DNA from: Bacteroides sp.
GTDB taxonomy: Bacteria; Bacteroidota; Bacteroidia; Bacteroidales; Bacteroidaceae
DNA length: 64,000 nt
Reading direction: 5' to 3'
NCBI GenBank assembly: GCA_022648295.1
Contig: JALCME010000011.1
Span: forward strand, 86,156 to 150,155
The notes beneath the pieces are model-generated. The model had not been told where the DNA came from. It worked only from the letters and a program-made list of their open reading frames with translations, and searched no databases. The position numbers were made by a program, and so were the translations under genes. The stretch's first letter is position 1. Each line of letters begins with the position of its first letter. Shown in pieces: positions 53,074-61,845 of this stretch.

Positions 53074-54720
53074 ATGCGTAGAGTTGCTATACTTTTTATT
53101 TTTATCTTTTTATTTTCCCCTTTTATTGAAGCAAAGGAGATCACTGCTGATGTTGCTACAACGGTTGCTACTCAGGTACTGAAAAATCATTCTTCTGCTT
53201 TTTCTGGCAAAGTAAAATCAGTAGAGGGTATTTATCTTTTGGGCGTTAAGTGTTATTATATTGTAAACTTTTATCCTCAAGGATGGGCGCTAATTTCAGC
53301 GGATGATAGAGTTTCTCCTATATTGGGATACTCTTCCGTTGGTTCATATAGGAGAGTTAATCAGCCGGAAAATATTGAAGGGTGGTTAGAAAGTTACGTA
53401 AAACAGATATATCGAGTTGTTCAGGCAGAAGGTGGAACACGGCATCGAGGTTGGGACTTGCCTTCTATATCTACGCGAACTTCAGGGGTAACTATTGCGC
53501 CATTGATAGAGGTAAACTGGAATCAAAGTACGCCTTATAATAAATATTGTCCTTCGGATGAAAAGGGAAGAGCGCTTGTGGGGTGTGTAGCTGTGGCTAT
53601 GGCCCAGGCCATGAGTGTATCGAGATATCCTTCCAAGCCTGTTGGAACATATAGCTATGTATCACCTAATTATGGTACTTTGTATATCAATTATGATAAT
53701 GAATCAGCTTACAATTGGAGTAATATAATAAGTGGAGCAAATAGTAAGGATGAAGTTGCTCATTTATTATATCATTGTGGAGTAGCCTTACAGATGGATT
53801 ATGGAGTGGATGCTTCGGGGACTCAATCTTCTTATATTGCTACTGCTTTGAAGCGCAATTTTTCATATTCGTCTTCTGTTGTATATTATGCTCGATCTAG
53901 CTATACGGGGGATTGGAAACAACTTATCATTAATGAATTACAATCAGGGCGTCCGGTGTGCTATAGTGGCCAAGATATTAAGAAAGGATATGGGCACTGT
54001 TTTAATCTCGATGGTTATGACGGTAATAATATGTTTCATGTAAATTGGGGATGGGGTGGAGCTAATAATGGATATTTCACCGTTGACGGATTGAAAGATG
54101 CAACAATGGATATGGATTATACAGCTTCGCAGGGTGTTGTAGTTGGAATACGCCCACCTTCCGATGCTCCAAGTAATATAATCCTTTCATCTAGTAAAGT
54201 GATGGAGAAACAACCTGCCGGGACAGTAGTTGGGGCAGTTACTGTAGAAAGTGAAGCTTCAAATCCTCAATACGAGTTCTCGGTTCGTGGACCGTATAGT
54301 CCGGTAGTTCATGGATATTTGAAAGCCCCGTTTGAAATTATAAATGGAGAACTCTGCACAACAGAATCTCTTAATGTTGCTGATGGTAATCAGGATGTTG
54401 AAATTACAGTAAAGAATGTTGGTAACAATCTCTCTTTAACGCAGTCGTTTACTATTAATGTTGTTTCTTCTAATACAATATCTCTTGCTTCTGCCATTGC
54501 ATTATTGTATGATAAGCAAACAAAAGAAATCGTATTAACGTCTAAAGAAAATGTGGCATACATTATCTATTCGGGAAATAATAGCAATATTGTTGCTAGT
54601 GGAAATATGCAATCAAATGTTCCTTTAAAGCTTTCTACTGATAGTTGGGAGGCTGAAAATCTTATTCAATTTAATAACGCCGGTGACAGTAAACAAATAA
54701 GAATAAAATTAGCTAAATAA
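53074..54720 (+). CDS. C10-family (streptopain-like) cysteine protease
   Basis: Secreted protease related to streptococcal SpeB. The ATG at 53074 (MRRVAILFIFIFLFSP) is chosen because it starts a clean signal peptide; the 15 codons from the upstream ATG at 53029 add hydrophilic residues in front of it. The 548-residue protein has a signal peptide of about 1-20, an inhibitory propeptide (about 21-135) with YYIVNFYPQGWALISADDR, and a C10 catalytic domain with Cys171 (ALVGCVAVAMAQAM) and His308 (GYGHCFNLDGYDG). The FHVNWGWGGANNGYF signature follows, then a C-terminal beta domain (about 370-548). Both catalytic residues are present. It follows the lipoprotein genes of the switchable operon and probably supplies peptides or modifies surface targets. 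Confidence 0.93.
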   Translation: MRRVAILFIFIFLFSPFIEAKEITADVATTVATQVLKNHSSAFSGKVKSVEGIYLLGVKCYYIVNFYPQGWALISADDRVSPILGYSSVGSYRRVNQPENIEGWLESYVKQIYRVVQAEGGTRHRGWDLPSISTRTSGVTIAPLIEVNWNQSTPYNKYCPSDEKGRALVGCVAVAMAQAMSVSRYPSKPVGTYSYVSPNYGTLYINYDNESAYNWSNIISGANSKDEVAHLLYHCGVALQMDYGVDASGTQSSYIATALKRNFSYSSSVVYYARSSYTGDWKQLIINELQSGRPVCYSGQDIKKGYGHCFNLDGYDGNNMFHVNWGWGGANNGYFTVDGLKDATMDMDYTASQGVVVGIRPPSDAPSNIILSSSKVMEKQPAGTVVGAVTVESEASNPQYEFSVRGPYSPVVHGYLKAPFEIINGELCTTESLNVADGNQDVEITVKNVGNNLSLTQSFTINVVSSNTISLASAIALLYDKQTKEIVLTSKENVAYIIYSGNNSNIVASGNMQSNVPLKLSTDSWEAENLIQFNNAGDSKQIRIKLAK

Positions 54721-54736
54721 GAAATGGAGGGTTAGT

Positions 54737-55432
54737 ATGATTAAAAGTAGATTAATAAAACGAAGTATGGCTTTAGGCTTTGTATTAGTGATCAATAGCA
54801 TTCCTTTATTAAAAGCACAAGATTTTCATCCTACGACACATTGGCCTTACTTGTTTGATAATTTTAAAGAAGGAGAAATCTATTTTTCAGGAGATAAAAA
54901 AACTGAAGGAAAACTAAATATTCATTTATGGGGTAATGTTTTACAATATGTAAATGATGAAGGTAAAATTTATGATGCATCTGACAAAAATGTTGTTCGG
55001 GTGGAAATCGCAGGGGAGGCATTCTTGTTTAGTGATCATAAGCTTATGCAAATTATAGGGAGTGACAAGACTGCAGTTTTGTTGAAGTTGACTTCCGCCG
55101 ATTTTAGTTCAATGACTGCTGGTCAAGGCGCTTATGGTGCAAATCTGAATACAGCTGCAACAACTCAGCTTTCTTCTCTTGATTTAGGCGGACTTGATAA
55201 ACCGAGTTTAGGAAAAATGCTTCAAGAGAGGAGTGAAGGGCGCGAAATTCCTTTAAATATAAGCTATTATTATTTATTAAATGGGCAGGCCATTGAAGCA
55301 AATAAGAAATCTGTTGGCGAATATTTAGAGGAAAGAAGCAAGGTAGAATGGAATAAATTTCTCAAAAATAATAAGATTAAATGGAAAAAAGAAAGCAGTT
55401 TGATTGATGTGTTGCATTTCTTAGCTAAATAA
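54737..55432 (+). CDS. Exported protein of unknown function next to the C10 protease
   Basis: A 231-residue protein with an N-terminal signal peptide (MALGFVLVINSIPLLKAQ, cleavage near 29) and no lipobox. The mature part has a beta-rich first half (FKEGEIYFSGDKKTEGKL..., DKNVVRVEIAGEAFLFSDH) and a helical, Lys-rich C-terminus (VEWNKFLKNNKIKWKKES). No family recognised. An unusually clear Shine-Dalgarno GGAGG lies 9 bases before the ATG, and only 16 bases separate it from the protease stop, so the two are coexpressed. It may assist, chaperone or inhibit the protease, but that is only suggested by position. Confidence 0.7.
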   Translation: MIKSRLIKRSMALGFVLVINSIPLLKAQDFHPTTHWPYLFDNFKEGEIYFSGDKKTEGKLNIHLWGNVLQYVNDEGKIYDASDKNVVRVEIAGEAFLFSDHKLMQIIGSDKTAVLLKLTSADFSSMTAGQGAYGANLNTAATTQLSSLDLGGLDKPSLGKMLQERSEGREIPLNISYYYLLNGQAIEANKKSVGEYLEERSKVEWNKFLKNNKIKWKKESSLIDVLHFLAK

Positions 55433-55437
55433 GATTT

Positions 55438-56571
55438 ATGTTTATGACTAAAATGAGATATTTTGTTATCCTTTTCATTGGGATATTAATGAATCTTACT
55501 TCTTGTAGTTCTGAGAAAGAAGGGGATGAGCCAAATATAAGTGAGAAAGAACTTACTATTAGCACAACGATTTTAACTCGTTCAGTTAGAACCGAATTTC
55601 AACAAGGTGATGCTTTAAGTGTTTTTATAAAGGCAGAAGCATCTACGTCTGGAAAAGATATTGAGACCGGAATTAAGGCAACGTATTCTGGTACTTGGGC
55701 ATTATCACCCAATGTGAAAATTTCGTCTGTCAGTGATGCATTTGTTTATGCTTTTTACCCCTATAGTCCTGCAAATACTAATGCTAATGCTGTACCTGTA
55801 AAAGTGTCTGACCAAGTAGATTATTTATATTCAGGGACACCCTCAACGGTTTCTTATGCCTCTCCACAAGCGAATTTAGTAATGAAGCATGCTTTGGATA
55901 TTATTGCTTTTAATATACTATCCGACGGATATCCGGGAACAGGCCGGTTAACTTCGGTCACTTTAAATGGAGATGGCTTTGCCACGGAAGGTACCTTAGA
56001 TGTTGGGTCAGGGAAGATAACTGCGACTGCTAAAGGAGGATATACTTTGACTGGTGATTATGCGATTTCCGCAGGTGGTTGGAGCGAAGACATGCCTCAA
56101 GTTTTTGCTCTTCCAATTTCCTCTACAGGGAAGAATGTTAATATCATAATGACAATAGATGGAAAAGAATACTCAATATTTTTGCCAATGGTTGCTATAA
56201 ATGAGGGAATGAAATATATTTTTCGATTAGCTCTTACTGCTAATGGGTTATCTATTTTTAGCGATCATATTGAAGTTATTTCTTTGAATAAAGCAGGTAG
56301 TGTCTTTACATTAGGTAAATATGGCGCAATTGCAATAACTTATTCTGGTACTAAAGCTGTTCTTCCTGAACTTTCAGGTAGTAATGTCTTAGGTACGGTT
56401 TATTGGAATAATAATGGTAATCAAGAAAGCTATTCTTCAGGTGCAAGTTTTACTTATCCAGTATCTGGAAGTCATGATGTACGATTAGATACGTGGGGTG
56501 CGGATAAAATATCTTTCGCCGATTTAACAAATATAGAGGAGATAGACCTCTCTTCTTTTAAGAGTGAATAA
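55438..56571 (+). CDS. Fimbrillin-like (Mfa/FimA-type) lipoprotein
   Basis: A 377-residue lipoprotein with lipobox MNLTSC (lipidated Cys near 23; Met 3 or 6 are alternative starts). The layout of a Thr-rich N-terminus with RTEFQQGDALSVFI, then AFYPYSP, MKHALDIIAFNIL and LTSVTLNGDGFATEGTLDVGSGKI matches the fimbrillin-like family (Mfa_like), whose members are pilus subunits or surface adhesins. The C-terminal part (about 285-377: GSVFTLGKYGAIAITYSGTKA, SHDVRLDTWGADKISFADL) differs from typical fimbrillins and resembles a bacterial surface protein repeat ending abruptly at EIDLSSFKSE. It starts 6 bases after the upstream stop, so it is the last gene of the switchable operon. Confidence 0.78.
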   Translation: MFMTKMRYFVILFIGILMNLTSCSSEKEGDEPNISEKELTISTTILTRSVRTEFQQGDALSVFIKAEASTSGKDIETGIKATYSGTWALSPNVKISSVSDAFVYAFYPYSPANTNANAVPVKVSDQVDYLYSGTPSTVSYASPQANLVMKHALDIIAFNILSDGYPGTGRLTSVTLNGDGFATEGTLDVGSGKITATAKGGYTLTGDYAISAGGWSEDMPQVFALPISSTGKNVNIIMTIDGKEYSIFLPMVAINEGMKYIFRLALTANGLSIFSDHIEVISLNKAGSVFTLGKYGAIAITYSGTKAVLPELSGSNVLGTVYWNNNGNQESYSSGASFTYPVSGSHDVRLDTWGADKISFADLTNIEEIDLSSFKSE

Positions 56572-56693
56572 AAAAGGGCGAAGTTAAATTTCTTAATAAA
56601 AGTTTGCTTTTGGGAGATTTCCTATTTATTGATGCAATAGAAAGGTTGTGGTTTGTTTGTACTATTCATTATTCTATTTTCTATGAAAATCAT

Positions 56694-56701
56694 TATATTT
56701 G
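56694..56701 (+). promoter_or_regulatory. Promoter -7 box of hflX
   Basis: TATATTTG matches TAnnTTTG, 28 bases before the hflX ATG. The same box lies upstream of the hflX remnant (38625-38632, minus). Confidence 0.6.
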
Positions 56702-56728
56702 CTGCTTATTAATTAAGGGTGTAATGTG

Positions 56729-57979
56729 ATGAAAGAATTTGTAATATCTGAGGTACAGGCAGAAACAGCTATATTAGTTGGACTTATAACTAATGCTCAA
56801 AACGAGCGTAAGACTAATGAGTATCTTGATGAACTGGATTTTTTGGCAGAGACTGCTGGGGCAGTTGTAGTGAAACGATTTACGCAAAAACTTGATATGG
56901 CGAACTCCGTGACTTATGTCGGTAAGGGAAAGCTGGAAGAAATCAAAACATATATAAGACAGGAAGAAGAGGAAGAGCGAGAGGTTGGCATGGTTATTTT
57001 TGATGATGAACTTTCCGCCAAACAGATTCGGAATATTGAAGCTGAACTGAAAATAAAGATATTGGATCGTACTTCTTTAATACTTGATATCTTTGCCATG
57101 CGTGCTCAGACGGCTAACGCCAAAACGCAAGTGGAACTGGCTCAGTATAAATATATGCTGCCCCGATTGCAACGCTTGTGGACCCACTTGGAACGTCAGG
57201 GTGGTGGTTCAGGTAGCGGTAAAGGAGGATCTGTAGGACTTCGCGGACCAGGTGAAACACAGCTGGAGATGGACCGTCGTATTATTTTGAATCGTATGTC
57301 TTTGCTAAAAGGACGTCTCGCTGAAATTGATAAGCAGAAATCTACCCAACGTAAGAACAGAGGACGTTTAATCCGGGTGGCATTAGTGGGCTACACGAAT
57401 GTTGGCAAGTCGACACTGCTAAATTTGCTTGCTAAGAGTGAGGTGTTTGCCGAGAATAAACTATTTGCTACCTTAGATACTACCGTACGCAAAGTGATTA
57501 TAGAGAACTTGCCTTTCTTACTTTCGGATACTGTAGGTTTTATACGTAAATTGCCTACTGATTTGGTGGATTCGTTTAAATCAACGCTGGATGAAGTACG
57601 TGAGGCTGATTTGCTATTGCATATAGTGGATATTTCGCATCCTGATTTTGAAGAACAAATAGAAGTTGTAAATAAGACATTAGCTGATATTGATGCTGCC
57701 GGTAAACCGACGGTACTGATCTTTAATAAAATAGACGCTTACACTTATATAGATAAGGCGCCTGATGACCTTACCCCCAAAACCAAAGAAAACTTAACGC
57801 TCGAAGAGTTGATGAAGACGTGGATGGCAAAAATGGAAGATAACTGTCTCTTTATTTCCGCCCGCGAAAGAATCAATATAGAGGAGATGAAGGATGTGGT
57901 TTATAAAAGAGTTAAGGAATTGCACGTTCAGAAATACCCCTATAATGATTTTCTTTATCAGACTTACGATGAGGAGTGA
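56729..57979 (+). CDS. hflX: GTPase HflX
   Basis: Ribosome-associated GTPase that splits stalled or heat-damaged ribosomes. It has 416 residues from ATG 56729; the remnant copy starts at the equivalent codon, supporting this start over a GTG one codon earlier. The N-terminal HflX domain (about 15-185) contains VGKGKLEEIK, FDDELSAKQIRNIE and DRTSLILDIFAMRAQT, followed by a Gly-rich linker and GLRGPGETQLEMDRR. The G domain has G1 GYTNVGKSTLLN, G2 Thr in LFATLDTTVR, G3 DTVGFI, G4 NKID and G5 SARE. Flanked upstream by the end of the switchable locus and followed 21 bases later by the DUF4954 gene. Confidence 0.97.
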   Translation: MKEFVISEVQAETAILVGLITNAQNERKTNEYLDELDFLAETAGAVVVKRFTQKLDMANSVTYVGKGKLEEIKTYIRQEEEEEREVGMVIFDDELSAKQIRNIEAELKIKILDRTSLILDIFAMRAQTANAKTQVELAQYKYMLPRLQRLWTHLERQGGGSGSGKGGSVGLRGPGETQLEMDRRIILNRMSLLKGRLAEIDKQKSTQRKNRGRLIRVALVGYTNVGKSTLLNLLAKSEVFAENKLFATLDTTVRKVIIENLPFLLSDTVGFIRKLPTDLVDSFKSTLDEVREADLLLHIVDISHPDFEEQIEVVNKTLADIDAAGKPTVLIFNKIDAYTYIDKAPDDLTPKTKENLTLEELMKTWMAKMEDNCLFISARERINIEEMKDVVYKRVKELHVQKYPYNDFLYQTYDEE

Positions 57980-58000
57980 CTCATTTAACCGATAAAGAAT

Positions 58001-59986
58001 ATGGATTACAGAAATTTGGCCGAAGAGGAAATACTTCGGTTGAAAAGTCAGTCGTGTTTGGCTGATGATTGGGGAAAAGTTTTGGTAGCGGAAGCATTCA
58101 CTACTGAGTTTGTTCATCATACCCGTTTTTCCGGAGAAGTGCGTTTAGGAGTGTTCCGATCGGATTTTACCTTGCCGGGAGGAATAAAAAAACACTCGGG
58201 TTTGCGCCACGTTACACTTCATAATGTGACGGTGGGAGATGACTGTTGCATTGAGAATATTCAAAATTATATTGCTAATTATGAGATTGGGCAAGGCACG
58301 TTTATAGAGAATGTCGACATTATCTTGGTAGATAAGTTGACAACCTTTGGCAATGGTGTGGCTGCGTCTGTTTTAAATGAAACCGGAGGACGGGAAGTTT
58401 TCATTAATGATAAGTTGTCCGCACATTTAGCATATATTTTAGCGCTTTACCGTCATCGTCCGAAACTAATCACCCGGATGAAATCCATCATTGATTATTA
58501 TTCCAATAAGCATGCTTCTGCCGTGGGCACTATAGGTAAGCATGTGATGATACTTAATACCGGTTCTCTTAGAAATGTTCGCATTGGCGATTGTTGCCAT
58601 ATTTGTGGTACCTGTCGTTTGTCTAATGGGAGTGTTAATAGCAATGAACTGGCTCCGGTACATATAGGTCATGGCGTCATTTGTGACGATTTTATTATTT
58701 CTTCGGGGTCTCATGTGGATGATGGTGCAATGCTTTCACGTTGTTTTGTGGGGCAAGCTTGCCGTTTGGGTCATAACTATTCGGCTTCCGATTCTCTTTT
58801 CTTTAGTAATTGTCAAGGGGAAAATGGGGAAGCATGTGCTATTTTTGCAGGTCCGTTTACGGTGACTCATCATAAGTCTACCTTATTAATAGCAGGCATG
58901 TTCTCTTTTATGAATGCAGGTTCTGGTTCTAATCAGAGTAACCACATGTATAAACTGGGTCCTATCCATCAAGGCACTTTGGAACGGGGAGCTAAAACAA
59001 CTTCTGATTCATATATTTTGTGGCCGGCCCGTGTAGGAGCATTCTCTTTAGTAATGGGGCGTCATGTTAATCATGCCGATACCTCTAATTTGCCATTTTC
59101 TTATCTGATAGAGCAAAATAATACGACCTATCTTGTTCCTGGCGTGAATTTGCGTAGCGTGGGAACTATTCGTGATGCACAGAAGTGGCCGAAGCGTGAT
59201 GGACGTACCGACAATAATAAGTTGGACTATATCAATTATAACTTATTAAGCCCCTATACAGTACAAAAGATGTTTAAGGGACGGGAGATTTTGATGAACC
59301 TTCGTAAAGCCTCTGGTGAACTTTCGGATATTTATTCGTTTCATAGCGCAAAAATTCGTAACTCTTCGTTAGTTAAAGGCATTCATTTTTATGAAACAGC
59401 TATTCATAAGTTCCTTGGTAATTCTATTATTAAACGTCTGGAGGGTATTTCCTTCAAGAATAGCGAAGAGATACGCATTCGGCTCAGGCCTGATACTACT
59501 ATTGGTAGTGGTGAGTGGGTGGACATATCCGGTTTAATTGCTCCTAAAAGTGAAATAGATCTTTTGGCTGATAATATAGAATCTGGTAAAATTGATCGCT
59601 TAAAGTATATTAATGCCGAGTTTGGAAGGATGCATCAGAATTATTATACTTACGAATGGACATGGGTTTATGAGAAGATAGAAGATTTTTATGGATTTAA
59701 TCCAGAAACGATTACCGCCCAGCAGATCTGCTCAATTGTTGAAAAGTGGAAAGAAGCAGTAGTCGGTCTAGATCATATGGTATACGAAGATGCTAAAAAA
59801 GAGTTTTCTTTGGCTGCAATGACGGGCTTTGGTGCCGATGGTTCCCGTTTAGAAAAGAAATTAGATTTTGAGCAAGTACGGGGTGATTTTGAAAGTAATC
59901 CATTTGTTACTGCTGTATTGAAACATATTGAAGACAAGACCACTTTAGGTGATGAATTGATTACCCGTATAAATCATTTGGTTTAG
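58001..59986 (+). CDS. DUF4954 family protein (left-handed beta-helix, hexapeptide-repeat type)
   Basis: A 661-residue cytosolic protein recognised as DUF4954 from its start (MDYRNLAEEEILRLKSQSC) and overall text. Many imperfect hexapeptide-like stretches in about 60-380 (VTVGDDCCIENIQNY, VRIGDCCHICGTCRLSNGS, VHIGHGVICDDFIISSGSH) suggest a long left-handed parallel beta-helix, as in sugar-nucleotide transferases and acyltransferases. A mostly helical C-terminal part follows (about 430-661). The role is unknown; a transferase acting on sugar or acyl groups is plausible. Second gene after hflX, 21 bases away, and followed by a hairpin at 60016-60049. Confidence 0.88.
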   Translation: MDYRNLAEEEILRLKSQSCLADDWGKVLVAEAFTTEFVHHTRFSGEVRLGVFRSDFTLPGGIKKHSGLRHVTLHNVTVGDDCCIENIQNYIANYEIGQGTFIENVDIILVDKLTTFGNGVAASVLNETGGREVFINDKLSAHLAYILALYRHRPKLITRMKSIIDYYSNKHASAVGTIGKHVMILNTGSLRNVRIGDCCHICGTCRLSNGSVNSNELAPVHIGHGVICDDFIISSGSHVDDGAMLSRCFVGQACRLGHNYSASDSLFFSNCQGENGEACAIFAGPFTVTHHKSTLLIAGMFSFMNAGSGSNQSNHMYKLGPIHQGTLERGAKTTSDSYILWPARVGAFSLVMGRHVNHADTSNLPFSYLIEQNNTTYLVPGVNLRSVGTIRDAQKWPKRDGRTDNNKLDYINYNLLSPYTVQKMFKGREILMNLRKASGELSDIYSFHSAKIRNSSLVKGIHFYETAIHKFLGNSIIKRLEGISFKNSEEIRIRLRPDTTIGSGEWVDISGLIAPKSEIDLLADNIESGKIDRLKYINAEFGRMHQNYYTYEWTWVYEKIEDFYGFNPETITAQQICSIVEKWKEAVVGLDHMVYEDAKKEFSLAAMTGFGADGSRLEKKLDFEQVRGDFESNPFVTAVLKHIEDKTTLGDELITRINHLV

Positions 59987-60015
59987 AATGAATGGACTCT
60001 TAAAATGGATAAAAA

Positions 60016-60049
60016 TTACCCCTGCTACAAAAAGATGTAGCAAGGGTAA
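60016..60049. terminator. Bidirectional terminator after the DUF4954 gene
   Basis: TTACCCCTGCTAC and GTAGCAAGGGTAA form a 13-bp stem with one mismatch, flanked by A and T-rich sequence. It lies between the convergent DUF4954 and small exported-protein genes. Confidence 0.75.
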
Positions 60050-60097
60050 ATAATTGAATCTGACTTCTCGAAAAGTCTTGTTTTCTATGCAGGCAGT

Positions 60098-60328
60098 TTA
60101 TTTCTTCTTAGCAACTTTCTTAGCTGCGGGTGCTGCAGTTGTTGCTGCAGGAGCTGCGCTTTCTGCTTTCTTAGTGCAGCATGCTTTAGCTGTTTTTTCA
60201 GCTTTAGCTTTCTTCTTCGTAACAGTTTGTTCTTTCTTTACTTCCTTCTTCTGAGGATTTTGTGCATAAACTGTAGTTCCCAGTGAGATAGCAGCGATAA
60301 ATGCCATGCCTAAAATAATCTTTTTCAT
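60098..60328 (-). CDS. Small exported Lys/Ala-rich protein
   Basis: A 76-residue protein with a clear signal peptide (MKKIILGMAFIAAISLGTTVYAQ). The mature part of about 53 residues is made almost only of Lys, Ala, Thr, Glu and Pro (KKEVKKEQTVTKKKAKAE..., APAATTAAPAAKKVAKKK) and has a CC pair near residue 50. The low-complexity, very basic tail resembles histone-H1-like tails but the signal peptide places it in the periplasm or beyond. It has its own ATG and sits between a terminator and an untranslated leader, so it is probably a real gene. Function unknown; binding to anionic envelope polymers is a guess. Confidence 0.7.
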   Translation of the reverse strand: MKKIILGMAFIAAISLGTTVYAQNPQKKEVKKEQTVTKKKAKAEKTAKACCTKKAESAAPAATTAAPAAKKVAKKK

Positions 60329-60468
60329 AATCGTAACGTTTTAAAAATTGAATGTTCTTTTAATCTGTTGTCCTTATCTCTTTTGGACGTGACAAAGATA
60401 CAGTCGGTTTTGTCTCAATTGGAGTTAGAAATCTCTTATAAAAAAATTAGAAAATTATTAGAGAGAGA

Positions 60469-61845
60469 TTAACTCGGTATGAGATTGTTTAGGCGTACGG
60501 TAAATATCGTAAGTCCGGGATGTGATTCGAATGAAATCTTGCCGTTGTGAATTTCTACAATTTTATGTGTTAAAGCTAGCCCTATGCCATTGCCGGGAGC
60601 AAACCCCTTATTACTTCCTCTATAGAATGGTGTAAAAATCATCTGTTGTTCTTGTGGATTGATGCCAATGCCATGGTCTATTATGCGGATTACAACTTCT
60701 TTGTTTTCATATGAAATATGTGCTTCACATGTCTTGTCAGGAGAAAATTTGCAGCCGTTATCAATGAGATTGCTGAATGTGACTCCTAATAAATACTCGT
60801 TTCCTTCGATGGAAATGTAGTGTTCATCTTCGAAATCTTCTTTATCGAATACCAGATGTACAGTGTAAGTGGGTTCAGACTTCTGAACTTTGCGGCATAC
60901 TTCCATCAGAAGCTCATCAATGCGTATCTCGTGCATGGCAATTTGCGCAGGAGCATAGTTTGTTTTGGCTATGTCTAAAAGATTAGTTGATAATTTAGCC
61001 AAGCGGCGGGCATCCTGTAAAGTTCTGTCAATAACTTGCCTGTAACTGCTCTCATCTAGTTCTTTTGCTTGCGATAATTCTAGTTCTGTAATAATAGCCG
61101 AGAGAGGGGTACGTAGTTCGTGTGATATGTTATAAACGAACTGTTTTTGTGCCGCAAAAGATGTTTCCAATTGTTCAAGCATTTGGTTGAAAGTTATGGC
61201 GAGTTCGGCTAATTCATCTTTCTTATTACCTTCGTCAATGCGTATGTCCAGATGATTAGAATCATTGATATTCTTTACTTTTTCTATTATCCGCGAAATC
61301 GGCCGAAAAGCTTGTTTGATAAACATGCGTAAGATAAAAATAATACAGATCATAACAATCAGATAGGCTATGCCAAATACAATGCGGAGTATCTTCAATT
61401 GAGCTGCTCCATGTATGTCATATCCACTTGCTATGGCAATATAGTCGCCTTTAAGTCCTTCAATGAGAAATCCGTAAGTTTGTTTTTTGTCATGCCATGC
61501 ACGGCATACCCCTGTGCTTTGTATTTGCTTGATCATTCTCTTTTGCTCATTGTCAGGGAGTGAACTTTGTTTATCACGATAGATGAGTTTTCCATCCTTT
61601 TTGAAGATGCTTACTTGCGGTTCATAGTTTTGGGGAGAGTTTTCATAGAGTAAGTGAAGGACTTCCGGCTCTACCGTTCCTCCATCTATGAGATCGACTT
61701 TGACCGCAGCCCGTAAATGGAGCCGGTCAAAAAAGTCATCATGACATTTCTGGCTGTAGAACCGATATACTCCGAGAATAAAGATTAGTAGCACTACTCC
61801 AAAGACCACGGAGAAGATTAAAGTTAGTTTAGTTTTTATTTTCAT
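60469..61845 (-). CDS. Sensor histidine kinase of an OmpR/CusRS-type system
   Basis: A 458-residue membrane kinase partner of the response regulator encoded just upstream. Met3 of the frame (61845, MKIKTKLTLIFSVV) starts a natural first membrane segment; 61851 is an alternative. The order is TM1 (about 8-28), periplasmic sensor (about 30-150), TM2 (about 152-175), HAMP (about 178-230, ending ELAITFNQMLEQLE), HisKA with His in NISHELRTPLSAI near residue 242, and HATPase with NLIDNGCKFS, DHGIGI and PGNGIGLALTHK. The gene overlaps the regulator end by 17 bases, so translation is coupled. The architecture is that of heavy-metal or envelope-stress kinases; the signal is unknown. Confidence 0.94.
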   Translation of the reverse strand: MKIKTKLTLIFSVVFGVVLLIFILGVYRFYSQKCHDDFFDRLHLRAAVKVDLIDGGTVEPEVLHLLYENSPQNYEPQVSIFKKDGKLIYRDKQSSLPDNEQKRMIKQIQSTGVCRAWHDKKQTYGFLIEGLKGDYIAIASGYDIHGAAQLKILRIVFGIAYLIVMICIIFILRMFIKQAFRPISRIIEKVKNINDSNHLDIRIDEGNKKDELAELAITFNQMLEQLETSFAAQKQFVYNISHELRTPLSAIITELELSQAKELDESSYRQVIDRTLQDARRLAKLSTNLLDIAKTNYAPAQIAMHEIRIDELLMEVCRKVQKSEPTYTVHLVFDKEDFEDEHYISIEGNEYLLGVTFSNLIDNGCKFSPDKTCEAHISYENKEVVIRIIDHGIGINPQEQQMIFTPFYRGSNKGFAPGNGIGLALTHKIVEIHNGKISFESHPGLTIFTVRLNNLIPS

